A stretch of 64,000 bases of DNA from Fimbriimonas ginsengisoli Gsoil 348 (GCA_945881865.1 CAMCVK010000013.1:1-64000); one strand, 5' to 3'. Numbered from the stretch's first letter, positions 1-8,980 are shown. Notes: generated by a model not told the origin, from the letters alone. Program-made: numbers and translations.

Positions 1-1
1 G

Positions 2-661
2 CCCATCAAAGAACTGAAACAACTCACAACGCTTGGTCTACACAACACGCAGGTCAGAGACCTAGAGCCCATCAAAGAACTGAAACAACTCACAACGCTT
101 GATCTAGACAACACGCAGGTCAGAGACCTAGAGCCCATCAAAGAACTGAAACAACTCACAACACTTGGTCTAGCAGGCACGCAGGTCAGCGACCTAGAGC
201 CCATCAAAGAACTGAAACAACTCACAACGCTTGAACTAAGTAATACACAGATCAGAGACCTATCGCCCATCAAAGCACTGAAACAACTCACAGTGCTTTG
301 GCTAGGCTACACGCAGGTCAGCGACCTATCGCCCATCAAAGAACTGAAACAACTCACGACCCTTGTTCTGTGGAATACGCCCGTCAGCGACCTATCGCCC
401 ATCAAAGAACTGAAACAACTCACAACGCTTTATCTAAGCTACACGCAGGTCAGAGACCTAGAGCCCATCAAAGAACTGAAACAACTCACAGCCCTTGGTC
501 TAAACAACACGCAGGTCAGCGACCTAGAGCCCATCAAAGAACTGAAACAACTCACAACGCTTGATCTAGACAACACGCAGGTCAGAGACCTAGAGCCCAT
601 CAAAGAACTGAAACAACTCACAACGCTTGGTCTAGCAGGCACGCAGGTCAGCGAAGCGCAA
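2..661 (+). repeat. Ten tandem 66 bp coding repeats
   Basis: The string CCCATCAAAG begins a unit at 2, 68, 134, 200, 266, 332, 398, 464, 530 and 596, exactly 66 bp apart. Most of each unit is identical at nucleotide level, including synonymous positions, which suggests recent unequal crossing-over or gene conversion rather than old protein-level conservation. Confidence 0.95.
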
Positions 662-709
662 AAGGAAGAACTCAAGAAGCACCTGCCAAATCTCATGATC
701 TACGGGTAA
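2..709 (+). CDS. Leucine-rich-repeat protein, C-terminal part (5' end outside window)
   Basis: The frame is open from the left window edge to the TAA at 707-709, so the start lies upstream. It encodes ten consecutive 22-residue repeats of the form PIKELKQLTxLxLxxTxVxDL(E/S), followed by a short cap ending in a KKHLPNL-type segment and the stop. This matches the SDS22/internalin-like LRR class, in which each repeat adds one strand and one turn of a curved solenoid used for protein-protein contact. Variable residues sit mainly after the second Leu, at the solvent-exposed strand positions, while the rest is nearly invariant. No signal peptide or membrane anchor can be judged without the N-terminus. 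The binding partner is unknown. The LRR assignment is secure; the function is not inferable. Confidence 0.85.
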   Translation, partial: PIKELKQLTTLGLHNTQVRDLEPIKELKQLTTLDLDNTQVRDLEPIKELKQLTTLGLAGTQVSDLEPIKELKQLTTLELSNTQIRDLSPIKALKQLTVLWLGYTQVSDLSPIKELKQLTTLVLWNTPVSDLSPIKELKQLTTLYLSYTQVRDLEPIKELKQLTALGLNNTQVSDLEPIKELKQLTTLDLDNTQVRDLEPIKELKQLTTLGLAGTQVSEAQKEELKKHLPNLMIYG

Positions 710-1019
710 TCCGCTGGCCGACGATTGCGGCCTATGGCAGACAATTGCCTGGAACCGGAAGAACCGTCGAACTCTCCGAGATGGTTCCCCTTGGAGCGAA
801 GCGTAGCGCAGCGGAAGGGGGAAACGTGGGGGAGGGGGGCGTTGCGAGAACCAACGGCAAGTGCCTCTGAACCCGTGCACGAGCGTTCGCTAAATGCACT
901 GACAATGGCTGACGATTGCGGCCGATGGCGGACAATGGCCGACGATTGCGAACGGTCGCAGACAATTGCCCGGACAGGGGAACCCGCGCCAGACCCAAAT
1001 CGACGCGTCTCGGCCTCAT

Positions 1020-1487
1020 CCTTCTCCCGAGGGAGAAGGACTTTCGGAGACGTAGGAAGCAACGGGTAAACGACTCTGAACCCTTCTCCGAGCGGAGAAG
1101 GGAAGGGATGAGGCTAAAAGTTCCAGTTCGTGGGGAGACGGAAGGCGTGCTTTCTGACCAAGGTTGCCACTTCCGCCTCATCCTAATCCTTCTCCCGAGG
1201 GAGAAGGACTTTGACGACCCTGAGTCTGATGCTTGCGTTAAGTGCCAGAGAAACCCTCTCCCGAGAAAGAAGGACTTTCGGCGATATGGGAAGCAACGTG
1301 TAAGCGATTCTGAACCCTTCTCCGAGCGGAGAAGGGAAGGGATGAGGCTAAAAGTTCCAACTAGTGGGGAGACGGAAGGCGTGCTTTCTGACCAAGGTGG
1401 CCGTTTCCGCCTCATCCTAATCCTTCTCCCGCGGGAGAAGGACTTTGATGACCCTAACTCTGATGCTTGCGTTAAGTGCCAGGGAAA
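1020..1487. repeat. Imperfect tandem duplication of a 234 bp unit
   Basis: Landmark strings recur exactly 234 bp apart: CCCTTCTCCGAGCGGAGAAG at 1081 and 1315, and GTGCTTTCTGACCAAGG at 1147 and 1381. Each unit contains two palindromes (an 18 bp CTTCTCCC/GGGAGAAG type and a CCCTTCTCC/GGAGAAGGG type) joined by GGATGAGGCTAAAAGTTCCA. A further partial copy of the palindrome lies at about 1667-1700. Confidence 0.85.
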
Positions 1488-1540
1488 CCCCCTCCTCGGT
1501 GGTTCCCCCTTCCAAGGGGAACCCGCCTGACTGCAAAATC

Positions 1541-1630
1541 CGCCGTTCCCTGACGGCGCGACGGCACGGAGCCGCCCGGGCTAGTTTGAACCCTAAGCGA
1601 AGCGTGTAGCCCCAGCCTCTGGGGCTGGGC
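1541..1630. repeat. Cluster of short GC-rich hairpins
   Basis: Successive small inverted repeats are visible: CGCCGTTCCCTGACGGCG (1541-1558), a GGCACGGAGCC core near 1563-1575, and AGCCCCAGCCTCTGGGGCT (1608-1626). The words GGCACGGAGCC, GCGAAGCGTG and CCCGGGCTA also occur in the array at 31717-31790, so both places carry the same repeat family. Confidence 0.65.
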
Positions 1631-1872
1631 AGAAAAGCCCCTAAGGCCCAAATCGATGCGTTTCCGCCTCATCCTAATCCTTCTCCCGAGGGAGAAGGAC
1701 TTTCGGAGACAGTTTCCATCAGAATTACTAAGGATCAAGGAAGCCCCCTCCCCCACGGTTCCCCCGCTTCGCAGGGGCACCATCTTGGACCGGAGCAAGC
1801 CGCCAGATGCGCGGACAATGGCCGACTATGGCAGGCCATTGCCCGGAGGAGGGAACCCGCTTGAGATCGCCC

Positions 1873-3192
1873 CTATGGCACCGAGACGGAGCGGATTTCG
1901 CTGAGCGTGTAGGCGCCGTTGTCGTCCGTTCCGGCGATCACGTAATAGTACGTCCCGGCGGTGAGGCCAGAGAAGCCGTAGTCGGTCGAGCTGACCCAAA
2001 CCGGAGCGATGATCGTGCGGACGCCCGGCCCGGGCTTCTGGTTATACAGCAGCACGGCATAGGACCGGGCGTTCGTAACGAAGCCCCAATCGAAGTCCAC
2101 CGTTCCGGTGTCGGTCACAGGCGAAAACACGCTGATGTTATCCAGCGGCCGAACCGAATCGACGCTGCTGCGCGGGCCTTCGCCCACGCCGGAATCGTTG
2201 TAGTCGGTGGTCACGCCGGCAACTTGATACCGGTAGGTGCGGCCGTCGGTCAGGGCGTCGTCGAGGTCAGTAAAGATCTCGCCGAGCGGATCGCGCAGGA
2301 ACTCATACGGAGCGATGGTGCCGCTAGAGCCGCCGCGATAGATGCGGTAGCCAAGCAGCGAATCCGCCCCGAGGGCGTCCCAAGTCAGGTCGATCTCGAC
2401 CGTGTCGCCGCCGGAAGTGCGCCGGGTGACGTTCTTCACCTTGGGGGCATGCCCGGTGAGCTGCTCCTTCACGCCGTCGTATCGGTTGGAAGCGCCAGAG
2501 CGGTTGGTCGGCTCTGTCGGAGCGGTATAGGCGACGACGGAGAAGTTGCGCGGGGCGGGCAAAATCGGGTTCGTGCCGTTGAAAATCTGCAGGTCGGTGC
2601 GACGGTTGGCACCGGTGCCCAGGTTCACGATCTTCGAATCCGAATCGGAGCCGAGCGTGTTCGCCACGATCTGGTAGTCGTAGCCGCCGGGAATGCCGGA
2701 GATGCGGTACTCGCCGTTGGCGTCGGTAAGCTCCGTCATGCTGAAGAGCGCCTTCGCGCTGCCGATTCCGCGGGCGAAAACGCGTGCCCCGGCGACCGAG
2801 CGGCCAAAACCATCCACCACCGAGCCGAAGACGGTCGCGCCGCGGCCCTTTTGGTACAGCACCATGTTCACACTCATGGAGCGCTCGTTGCCGAAAATCC
2901 GCGCAAAATTCTGTCCGTAGTAAATCTTGCCGTTGATTTCGGTATCGGCCTTCACCAGGAGGTCCACCGGCGAAACGTCCTTCAACACGTAGGCTCCGCC
3001 GGGGCCGGTCGTGGTCGTTCGTCCGGCGGCATAAACGGCGACGCCGGGAACGGTGCCTCCGCTTTCGTCATAGACTACGCCCGAAACCTCACCATTTCCA
3101 TCTTGGGTCGAGAGCGTTTTGCCACCGCATCCGGCGAAAAGGAGCGAGGTCACCGCCGCCAGGAGGAAGAACTTCGTAGTTATAGCGGTCAT
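1873..3192 (-). CDS. Secreted lipoprotein with carboxypeptidase-regulatory-like and FN3-like domains
   Basis: The N-terminus is a lipoprotein signal (TTKFFLLAAVTSLLFAG then Cys), so the mature protein should be lipidated and envelope-anchored. Two carboxypeptidase-regulatory-like beta sandwiches follow (about residues 35-95 and 120-190), each with the GxVVD/Y..G..V.GA.V core. A fibronectin type III-like region with YRIYRG and YRYQVAGV strands lies at about 265-350, and a second beta-rich segment at the C-terminus. Such proteins usually bind carbohydrate or protein; no catalytic residues are seen. I start at the second ATG because GATAAT (3200-3205) overlaps the first ATG and ends 7 bases before the second. 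It follows the beta-barrel gene but has its own -10. The length is 439 aa. Confidence 0.8.
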   Translation of the reverse strand: MTAITTKFFLLAAVTSLLFAGCGGKTLSTQDGNGEVSGVVYDESGGTVPGVAVYAAGRTTTTGPGGAYVLKDVSPVDLLVKADTEINGKIYYGQNFARIFGNERSMSVNMVLYQKGRGATVFGSVVDGFGRSVAGARVFARGIGSAKALFSMTELTDANGEYRISGIPGGYDYQIVANTLGSDSDSKIVNLGTGANRRTDLQIFNGTNPILPAPRNFSVVAYTAPTEPTNRSGASNRYDGVKEQLTGHAPKVKNVTRRTSGGDTVEIDLTWDALGADSLLGYRIYRGGSSGTIAPYEFLRDPLGEIFTDLDDALTDGRTYRYQVAGVTTDYNDSGVGEGPRSSVDSVRPLDNISVFSPVTDTGTVDFDWGFVTNARSYAVLLYNQKPGPGVRTIIAPVWVSSTDYGFSGLTAGTYYYVIAGTDDNGAYTLSEIRSVSVP

Positions 3193-3199
3193 TTTGATC

Positions 3200-3205
3200 A
3201 TTATC
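3200..3205 (-). promoter_or_regulatory. Predicted -10 hexamer GATAAT for the lipoprotein gene
   Basis: GATAAT on the minus strand ends 7 bases before the ATG at 3192, as expected for leaderless initiation. No -35 resembling TTGACA is seen. Confidence 0.55.
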
Positions 3206-3248
3206 CAGACGCAAGGCCCTGGGTTTCGTTACGCCAAAACGGGCGGCC

Positions 3249-5912
3249 TCATGGCGCGAAATCGAACGAGAGCTCGATATCGATGCCGCTGCTGCGGTAG
3301 TTTCCGGTGGTCAGGGTGCGGTCGAGGTTCAGCACGTCGCGGAATCGATAGACGCTGCGCAGGGCCAGGTTGCGGTAGATCTGGTACTCGTATCCCAGGC
3401 TGAAGTAGCGCTCGTCTTGGCCGTAATAGCCGGTGCTTCGGCTGGAGCTGTAGGATCCGGTCAGCCGATGCCGATCGCGAAGCCGATATACCAGCGAGGC
3501 ATCGTAGTAACGGCTGCTCTGCCGGTAACCGCTGGTTCCGCGCCCGTTCGAAAGCAAGGTGTATAGGCCGAAGGAATAAGAGAGTCGGCCTTTCGGCGCG
3601 CCAGTGAGCCCAAGGGAAAGGGTGGTGGCCTCGCTTCGGCTGCCCAGGGTGTCGCTGAACCTCGTCTGGCTGCGATCTACCGTCAAGCTTAGGAGGTTGA
3701 ACGCGCCCAGGTCATAGTCGAATCCGGCGCCGTAGGCATCGGTCTTGGAGTTCGAACTCAGGTTGCCTTGCGACTGGGTGCGATAGCCGCGAAGGTTCAT
3801 TGTGAACCGCTCGGAGGCCTGATACGAGAGGGTGGTCGACAGGTTTTCCAGGTTCGAAACGCCGGTAGACAGCAGATCGCCGCTGGCGCCGCTGGAGAAC
3901 CCGTTTCCGCCGTAGCCAAGTCCGCTTCCCGAGCTAAGGCCGCCGAGGGTCGCAATCTGGCCGGAATCGCTCTTCACGTAGCTGCTGTTAAGCGTCCACA
4001 CGGGGCTCGGCTTAAATGTGCTCGAAAGCGAAATGTCTTTTCCGGCCCCGCGCTTGCCCAGCGAGAGGATGTTGCTGAACGACGTCCGCGAGGAAATGCT
4101 GAGCGGGCCGCTGTTCCATCCAACGCCGAGCCGAAACGTCTGCAGGGACAGCTCGCCGATCTCCGTTTTGTTGTCGCTGGTGATCGGGCCCTTTCCGGTT
4201 TGGTAGTCCAGTGCCCAATCGGTTCGAAACCGGCCGATGTTTCGGTTTGCGGTGACGGAGGTCGTGCTCAGGCGGGCTTCGTCGGTGGAGCGGTTCGCGG
4301 TTCGCGTGTGCGTCAGGCCCCACCGGGTGCCGTCCGTCTCGCGATATCGGGTCGAGGCGCTCGCCGACGTGTACCGGGAGACCGCCGTCGCGCCGTTAGT
4401 TGCGGTGCGCGAGACGATGCTGCTGTTGCTGGTCGTCACCGTGCTGGACCACGGCCCGGAACCGTACTCCACCGTCAGGTCGGTTGCCCGCTCGTTTCGG
4501 CTGAACCCGCGACTCTCGATCGCGACGTAGTTTGACGGGATGTCGCGCGCGCTTGCGGTCAGATTGAATCGGCCAAAGCGATACGCTCCGTCGAAGCCCC
4601 GCGCCGTTCCCGCTGGTTCGGTGGTGCCGACCGCCTTGCCCTGGGCTTGGCTGTATTGCAGATAGCTGCCGCTGGAGGAGTTACCCAGGGGAACGCGGTA
4701 GTCCCAGCCTTCCACTTTCCGGTCGCCATCTAGCGATTGCACCAAGACAGGACGGTAGGTCACGGTCACGGTTTGGTTCAAGTCTACATAGCGAGACATG
4801 AAAAAACGTCGGGGGTATGCGGGGTCAAACGTGTAGTCGACGTTGGGAACCTGCGTGATGCTTCCCACCCGAATGACGACCGTCGCGGGAATCGGCTCAT
4901 AGCTCAGGTCGTACGGGATGGAAGGCGCGCCGCGACCCTGGAAGAGGTCCACCTTCGTGCGGTTGTCGGCCGAGCCCGAGCCAACCTGTTCCATAACGGT
5001 GGCGCCCACCCGGCCGAACCGGCCGAAGTCATAGCTGAGTCCCGCGCCTTGGATTGTGCCGCTGGTTTGGTTGAACGAGCTAGATTCGTAGGTGGCGACG
5101 ATGGCGCTGGAAGGAGCGATGATCCGGCTGATGAAGGTGATCGCTCCCAGCTCGGAGTCTAGGTCGAAGTCTTCGCCCAGCTTCTGCGCGACGCCGTCTA
5201 CCCGGACTTCCAGCGTGTCCGACCGGATCCGCCCGCTCTGAAGATAGTACGGACCCACGGAGTTGTTGCCTTCTATGCTGACCGTCCGCGCCGATCCGCG
5301 CGCGTTGCTGCGTACCGCTCTGAACTCCGTCCGGCCTTGGCTCCAGGCCAGGAGGCCGCCGTTGACCGAGCGGGCGAGCCGGGCAAACCGGTTCGTGTTC
5401 AGGAGGTTCGCGTTGATGTCGCCATAGCTAAACTTCGCCGGGCCGCGGTCGTAGTTGAATGTAACGCGATTCTGGTCTGGGTCCTGAAGGCGGTTGTCAG
5501 TGACCTGAAAGTTGAAGTCCCAAAAGCCAAGAACCCGCTTTCCAGAGACGTTGAGATTCCCGGAATCGGTGAAGGCCCGGTCCCCCTCGCCGTAATAGTT
5601 CAAGGTTTGGAAGGCGTCGCGGTCACCGGTAACGGTATGGCGGTGAAAGGCGATCACGCGTTGGCCGGTCAAGTCGACGCGGTCGGCGACGGATTCGTTG
5701 AACCACGCTTTCAGCGACTTGGGACGCGCTCGCGCATTCGACTTTCCGGGCACCCGCTGGCGCATCCGCTCGCGAAGCTTGATGACCTGGATCTCCTTGA
5801 CGACGGCCGGATCGAGTCTAAGGGTTCGCACTTGGGCGTGCGCGTTCGGGGTGACAGGGCCCAGAACGCCGACGAGACCAGCAAATACGGCAAGTTTCGT
5901 TCGCTTCAGCAA
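3249..5912 (-). CDS. Large outer-membrane beta-barrel protein
   Basis: The protein (about 887 aa) begins with a signal peptide (LLKRTKLAVFAGLVGVLG, cleavage after NAHA). An N-terminal beta-rich portion carries recurring GPYYLQ/G.I..DTLEVRVDG.....DFDLD..LGAITF units, like the periplasmic modules of large surface barrels. The C-terminal 450 residues are dominated by alternating polar/aromatic strands (for example YSFGLYTLL, YDASLVYRL, FSLGYEYQIY) ending in ELSFDFAP, typical of an outer-membrane barrel. The start is uncertain: the frame is open into csaB, and a TTG at 5912 gives the signal peptide directly but has no clear ribosome site. Its place downstream of csaB and DUF5693 suggests an envelope role. 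No named family is recognised. Confidence 0.7.
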   Translation of the reverse strand: MLKRTKLAVFAGLVGVLGPVTPNAHAQVRTLRLDPAVVKEIQVIKLRERMRQRVPGKSNARARPKSLKAWFNESVADRVDLTGQRVIAFHRHTVTGDRDAFQTLNYYGEGDRAFTDSGNLNVSGKRVLGFWDFNFQVTDNRLQDPDQNRVTFNYDRGPAKFSYGDINANLLNTNRFARLARSVNGGLLAWSQGRTEFRAVRSNARGSARTVSIEGNNSVGPYYLQSGRIRSDTLEVRVDGVAQKLGEDFDLDSELGAITFISRIIAPSSAIVATYESSSFNQTSGTIQGAGLSYDFGRFGRVGATVMEQVGSGSADNRTKVDLFQGRGAPSIPYDLSYEPIPATVVIRVGSITQVPNVDYTFDPAYPRRFFMSRYVDLNQTVTVTYRPVLVQSLDGDRKVEGWDYRVPLGNSSSGSYLQYSQAQGKAVGTTEPAGTARGFDGAYRFGRFNLTASARDIPSNYVAIESRGFSRNERATDLTVEYGSGPWSSTVTTSNSSIVSRTATNGATAVSRYTSASASTRYRETDGTRWGLTHTRTANRSTDEARLSTTSVTANRNIGRFRTDWALDYQTGKGPITSDNKTEIGELSLQTFRLGVGWNSGPLSISSRTSFSNILSLGKRGAGKDISLSSTFKPSPVWTLNSSYVKSDSGQIATLGGLSSGSGLGYGGNGFSSGASGDLLSTGVSNLENLSTTLSYQASERFTMNLRGYRTQSQGNLSSNSKTDAYGAGFDYDLGAFNLLSLTVDRSQTRFSDTLGSRSEATTLSLGLTGAPKGRLSYSFGLYTLLSNGRGTSGYRQSSRYYDASLVYRLRDRHRLTGSYSSSRSTGYYGQDERYFSLGYEYQIYRNLALRSVYRFRDVLNLDRTLTTGNYRSSGIDIELSFDFAP

Positions 5913-5952
5913 CGAAGTGAGAACGTTGGAGAACGGGTTTAGGTTCGGAATT

Positions 5953-7038
5953 TTACGAAGAAACCTTGCTTGCGGCGCCCAGGGTGTCGATGACGATCTG
6001 CAGGTTCTGGAGCGCGAGGCCCCGCATTTCGAGATTTTTCTTCTCGACGATCTTCGCGTTTCGGTCGCGGTCACGCTGAAACGTGGTGTAGGCATCAAAA
6101 AGTCGGGCGGCGGTGAGGCCCTCCAGGTTGACGGCCGAACCGATATCTAGCAGCCGGGCGAAGGAGGCCACCTTCGGATCGTAGTTCAGCATGAGCGCCG
6201 GCACGTTCACGGTGGTGGCGAGAATTCCGGCGTGGAGCCGCATGGCGACCACGCAGTCGACCCGGGCCAGACGACGCTGAATTTCCTGCGGAGATTCGAT
6301 TTTTCGGAGGTCGGGGATTTTTCCTCCCTGTCGATCCGAAATTTGTTGGATCAAAGGGTCGTCTTCCTTGCGATCCATGCTGATGAGCACGGGCATCGTG
6401 CCCGATTGAAACAACATTTTGCAGAAGTCGCCGATGACGCCGGTAACGTCAAAACCCTTTGCGATCGGCCGCGGCGAGATGGCGACGGTTCGCATTTTGC
6501 CAACCTGAAAGTTCTCGGCGTCTTCGAGCAACCTGGGGAACGGGAGCAGGAAGGCCGAGTCGGCGGTCACTTTTGCCGGCGTGCGCACGTTCAGCGCGCG
6601 AAGAGCGTTCAATGCCTGCGGGTCACGGACGCCAATAAAGTCGGCCGAGCCGAGGGCCTTGGCCGCAATTCGTTTGCCAAAAAAGGTGCTCAGCGGCCCG
6701 ATTCCTTGACCGGCAAGAACCACCTTTTTCTTCGATTTCTTTGCCATCGAGATCAGCTTCGCGTAGTAGTACACGCTCCGAATGCTCGTAACGTCCTGGA
6801 AAATGCTTCCACCGGGGAAAACAAGCGCATCACAGTTATCGATGGCGCGCTGCACGGATGCCATGTCGCGGCGGGGAACGGCAGAGATTCCTTGGAGGCG
6901 GTAGCTCTCGTCTGGAGAACCACTCAGAGCGGTGACTTCGAAGCCTTCGCGCTGGGCGGCATTGGCGAATCCGGCCATGATGGCGTCATCGCCTAGATTC
7001 CCGCACCCAAAATAACCCGCAAGTAAAAGGCCCGCCAA
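5953..7038 (-). CDS. csaB: Polysaccharide pyruvyl transferase CsaB
   Basis: CsaB adds pyruvate ketals to a peptidoglycan-linked polysaccharide, creating the ligand for SLH-domain proteins. The N-terminal GYFGCGNLGDDAI, the FPGGSIFQD loop, VLAGQGIGPLS, IGVRDP and the C-terminal MRLHAGILA motif are family hallmarks, and 361 aa is the usual length. The frame could begin at a GTG at 7077, but a TTG at 7038 preceded by GGGGGGAAAT puts the start right before the LLLAGYFG strand as in homologues, so I use that. It lies between DUF5693 and the barrel gene on the same strand, probably co-transcribed. The csaB-DUF5693 pairing is also common in Firmicutes. Confidence 0.9.
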   Translation of the reverse strand: MAGLLLAGYFGCGNLGDDAIMAGFANAAQREGFEVTALSGSPDESYRLQGISAVPRRDMASVQRAIDNCDALVFPGGSIFQDVTSIRSVYYYAKLISMAKKSKKKVVLAGQGIGPLSTFFGKRIAAKALGSADFIGVRDPQALNALRALNVRTPAKVTADSAFLLPFPRLLEDAENFQVGKMRTVAISPRPIAKGFDVTGVIGDFCKMLFQSGTMPVLISMDRKEDDPLIQQISDRQGGKIPDLRKIESPQEIQRRLARVDCVVAMRLHAGILATTVNVPALMLNYDPKVASFARLLDIGSAVNLEGLTAARLFDAYTTFQRDRDRNAKIVEKKNLEMRGLALQNLQIVIDTLGAASKVSS

Positions 7039-7084
7039 AATTTCCCCCCAAACCAAACCACGTCGCCATCGACGCACGCCGACC

Positions 7085-8980
7085 CTATTTCTGTTCCGGC
7101 GGCAAGAACCGTTTTACAACGGTCCACGCTAGCACTCCGAGGATACTCCCCAACGCCCACCCAATCAAAACTCTCGCGACGCTTAGTTGCACCGGAATAT
7201 GGCCGTGGCAGAGCGTGTTCACGATTCCGGTCTGGCCGATGGCGCCGACGGCAAGCAGCAAAATGATCCAGGCGCGGAACCGCGGGTCGTCGCGTAACCA
7301 CCCGCCTTCGCGAAGCTTGTAGCCGTACATGCCAAACGCAACCCAGAGCACCGGATGCCCAAGGAGAAACTCCTTCGTCCGGGGTCGAACGTACATGATG
7401 TTGTCGAGCGTGCTTCGGAAAGCGAGCTCGAGTCCGCTGGCTTCAGCACCTGAGTCGTTCCCGGTCCGCGCGAGGAGCATCATGATCACGACGCCAACCG
7501 CGCCCGCGAGCCCGGCGGTGCCCCAGGTGATCGGCTGCAAAAGGCCCGCCCGCCAATCGGTGAGCCGCGTCCAAAAATAAACCGCCACCAGCGCGATCGG
7601 CAGCCCAACCGAAGCCTTGATGCCGCGAAATTCCTCGGCTTTCACCATGAAGTTCGTGCCGGTCATGGCCGCCGCCACAAAGAGGGCTGCCGCAAGGGAA
7701 GCCAGCGAGATGATGAGGACCCGCCAAAACAACACGCCGGCTCCGGTGGCTTGGTCCTCGGCGTTTGGTTCGGCAAGGAGATAGCCCGCGCAGGGTGCCG
7801 CGATCGCGACGGCAAGGGCCATGTAGAGCAAGCCTGAACCCGTGGCGCTCAAACCGCCCAAGGCCAAAGCCCCCAGGCCGAGCATGATTTGCCAGATGCG
7901 CCCAAAAGGAAGCGAGCGGAAGGTGGCGATGAGGAGCACCGCTCCGGCCAAGCCGAGGAGTAGGCCGTACACGCGGGGTGCTTGATAGGCGAGGAACGTG
8001 TGGGCGGGGGCAACGGAAAGGCCGTCCTTCTTTATTTCTTCGGTCACCGTTCCGACGAGGCGGGAGAACTCGGAAAACGGCATCGCGGAGCTTTGCGAGG
8101 TCGGCCGTAGCAACAGGATGCGAATGTTGCGCTCGCGGGCGGCCTTCCGAAATCGGTCCAGAGTTGCGTCAAACGAAATCTTATCTAGCTCGGCCGCGGT
8201 GGCGCTGTGCAGGCGAATCACGTTATCTGGATGGGAGCCGACCATTTCGGCGTCTCCACCGAGCTTGGTGAACTCCGGCGAGCTGTACGGAATCTTTGAT
8301 AACTTAAGCTTTTCCGCGGTGAACTTGGTTAATTCCTTTCGGCCAAGAACCTGGTCCCCGAGCGGCATGAACACGTCTACTCCGCTCTCTTTCATCCACT
8401 CGATGGTTTCCGTAATCGCGCGCTGGCCAAACGCAGGGGAGTTCGCGAACCGCCCGATCACCTGGAGTTTGGCCGCCTTTGCGATGGAGAGCTGCTCCGG
8501 ATTGAGTCCCAGCGACGCAGTGCGAACCAGTCCGGGCGGTAGGGGTGGGAGTGCGACAAGGGAGTCGCGCGGTTGCATCCGGCCGGCTAGCTCGCCAAAC
8601 CGAATGTGGAAGCCGCGCTGCAGACGTAGGAGGATGCCCGGGTCGTTTAGGAGAAGCGAGGTCGCCTGCAACCGCCGCCCGGCCTCTTTTGCGGGATAAG
8701 AGGTTCCCCGGACGGAAATTCGGCCCTGACCGATCAACTCTCCGACGGTTTCTTCGTTCAGGATGATGCCGGTCAGCCCCTGCGCCTTTAGCTTCTCCAG
8801 CGCCTGTTCGATGGTAATGCCTTCGCTGGAGGCGTACGCCTCGATCACGTCGTACTCGGCGGTGATGGATACCGCTTGGTTCGACGTCTCCTGCTGGTGT
8901 CTTCGCAGAACACCGAACAAGCTCACTAGCACCAAGATAACCAGTGAAACCGCGAGCACGAGACGGGATGATAGTTTCAT
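7085..8980 (-). CDS. DUF5693 family membrane protein
   Basis: The protein (631 aa) has one N-terminal membrane segment (residues about 7-22), an extracytoplasmic domain of about 310 residues (TAEYDVIEAYASSEGITIEQAL..LKAQGLTGIILNEETVG), then roughly eight hydrophobic segments from residue 345 to the C-terminus. This layout and the N-terminal LKAQGLTGI region fit DUF5693, whose genes often accompany csaB. The biochemical role is unknown; involvement in export or modification of the pyruvylated wall polymer is an inference from gene neighbourhood only. Its ATG overlaps the stop of the rhomboid gene (ATGA), indicating translational coupling. Confidence 0.8.
   Translation of the reverse strand: MKLSSRLVLAVSLVILVLVSLFGVLRRHQQETSNQAVSITAEYDVIEAYASSEGITIEQALEKLKAQGLTGIILNEETVGELIGQGRISVRGTSYPAKEAGRRLQATSLLLNDPGILLRLQRGFHIRFGELAGRMQPRDSLVALPPLPPGLVRTASLGLNPEQLSIAKAAKLQVIGRFANSPAFGQRAITETIEWMKESGVDVFMPLGDQVLGRKELTKFTAEKLKLSKIPYSSPEFTKLGGDAEMVGSHPDNVIRLHSATAAELDKISFDATLDRFRKAARERNIRILLLRPTSQSSAMPFSEFSRLVGTVTEEIKKDGLSVAPAHTFLAYQAPRVYGLLLGLAGAVLLIATFRSLPFGRIWQIMLGLGALALGGLSATGSGLLYMALAVAIAAPCAGYLLAEPNAEDQATGAGVLFWRVLIISLASLAAALFVAAAMTGTNFMVKAEEFRGIKASVGLPIALVAVYFWTRLTDWRAGLLQPITWGTAGLAGAVGVVIMMLLARTGNDSGAEASGLELAFRSTLDNIMYVRPRTKEFLLGHPVLWVAFGMYGYKLREGGWLRDDPRFRAWIILLLAVGAIGQTGIVNTLCHGHIPVQLSVARVLIGWALGSILGVLAWTVVKRFLPPEQK

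Larger units (their letters stand above)
710..1872. other. 1.16 kb non-coding, repeat-rich intergenic region
   Basis: No credible gene is seen. The stretch holds several dispersed repeat types. GACAATGGCCGACGATTGCG-like words occur around 717-750, 904-970 and 1812-1850. Hairpins built on CTTCTCCCGAGGGAGAAG occur near 1021, 1191 and 1680. A tandem 234 bp duplication covers about 1020-1487. A G-rich block at about 778-840 reappears inverted at about 1741-1790. A small-hairpin array at about 1541-1630 shares words with 31440-31780. Open frames across this DNA are by-products of the repeats. Confidence 0.7.

Noticed and set aside
2..661. Regularly spaced repeats that might be a CRISPR array
   Set aside because: The period is exactly 66 bp, in frame, encodes LRR units, and there are no unique spacers.
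732..1530. Long open frames on both strands in the repeat region
   Set aside because: They run through palindromes and the 234 bp duplication, have Arg/Ser-rich low-complexity products, and lack start signals and homology.
1807..3300. Long plus-strand frame of about 500 codons opposite the lipoprotein gene
   Set aside because: It is antisense to a clear lipoprotein with recognisable domains; GC-rich DNA often leaves such shadows open.
4737..5942. Plus-strand frames opposite the beta-barrel gene
   Set aside because: No start signals or family resemblance; explained by antisense codon bias.
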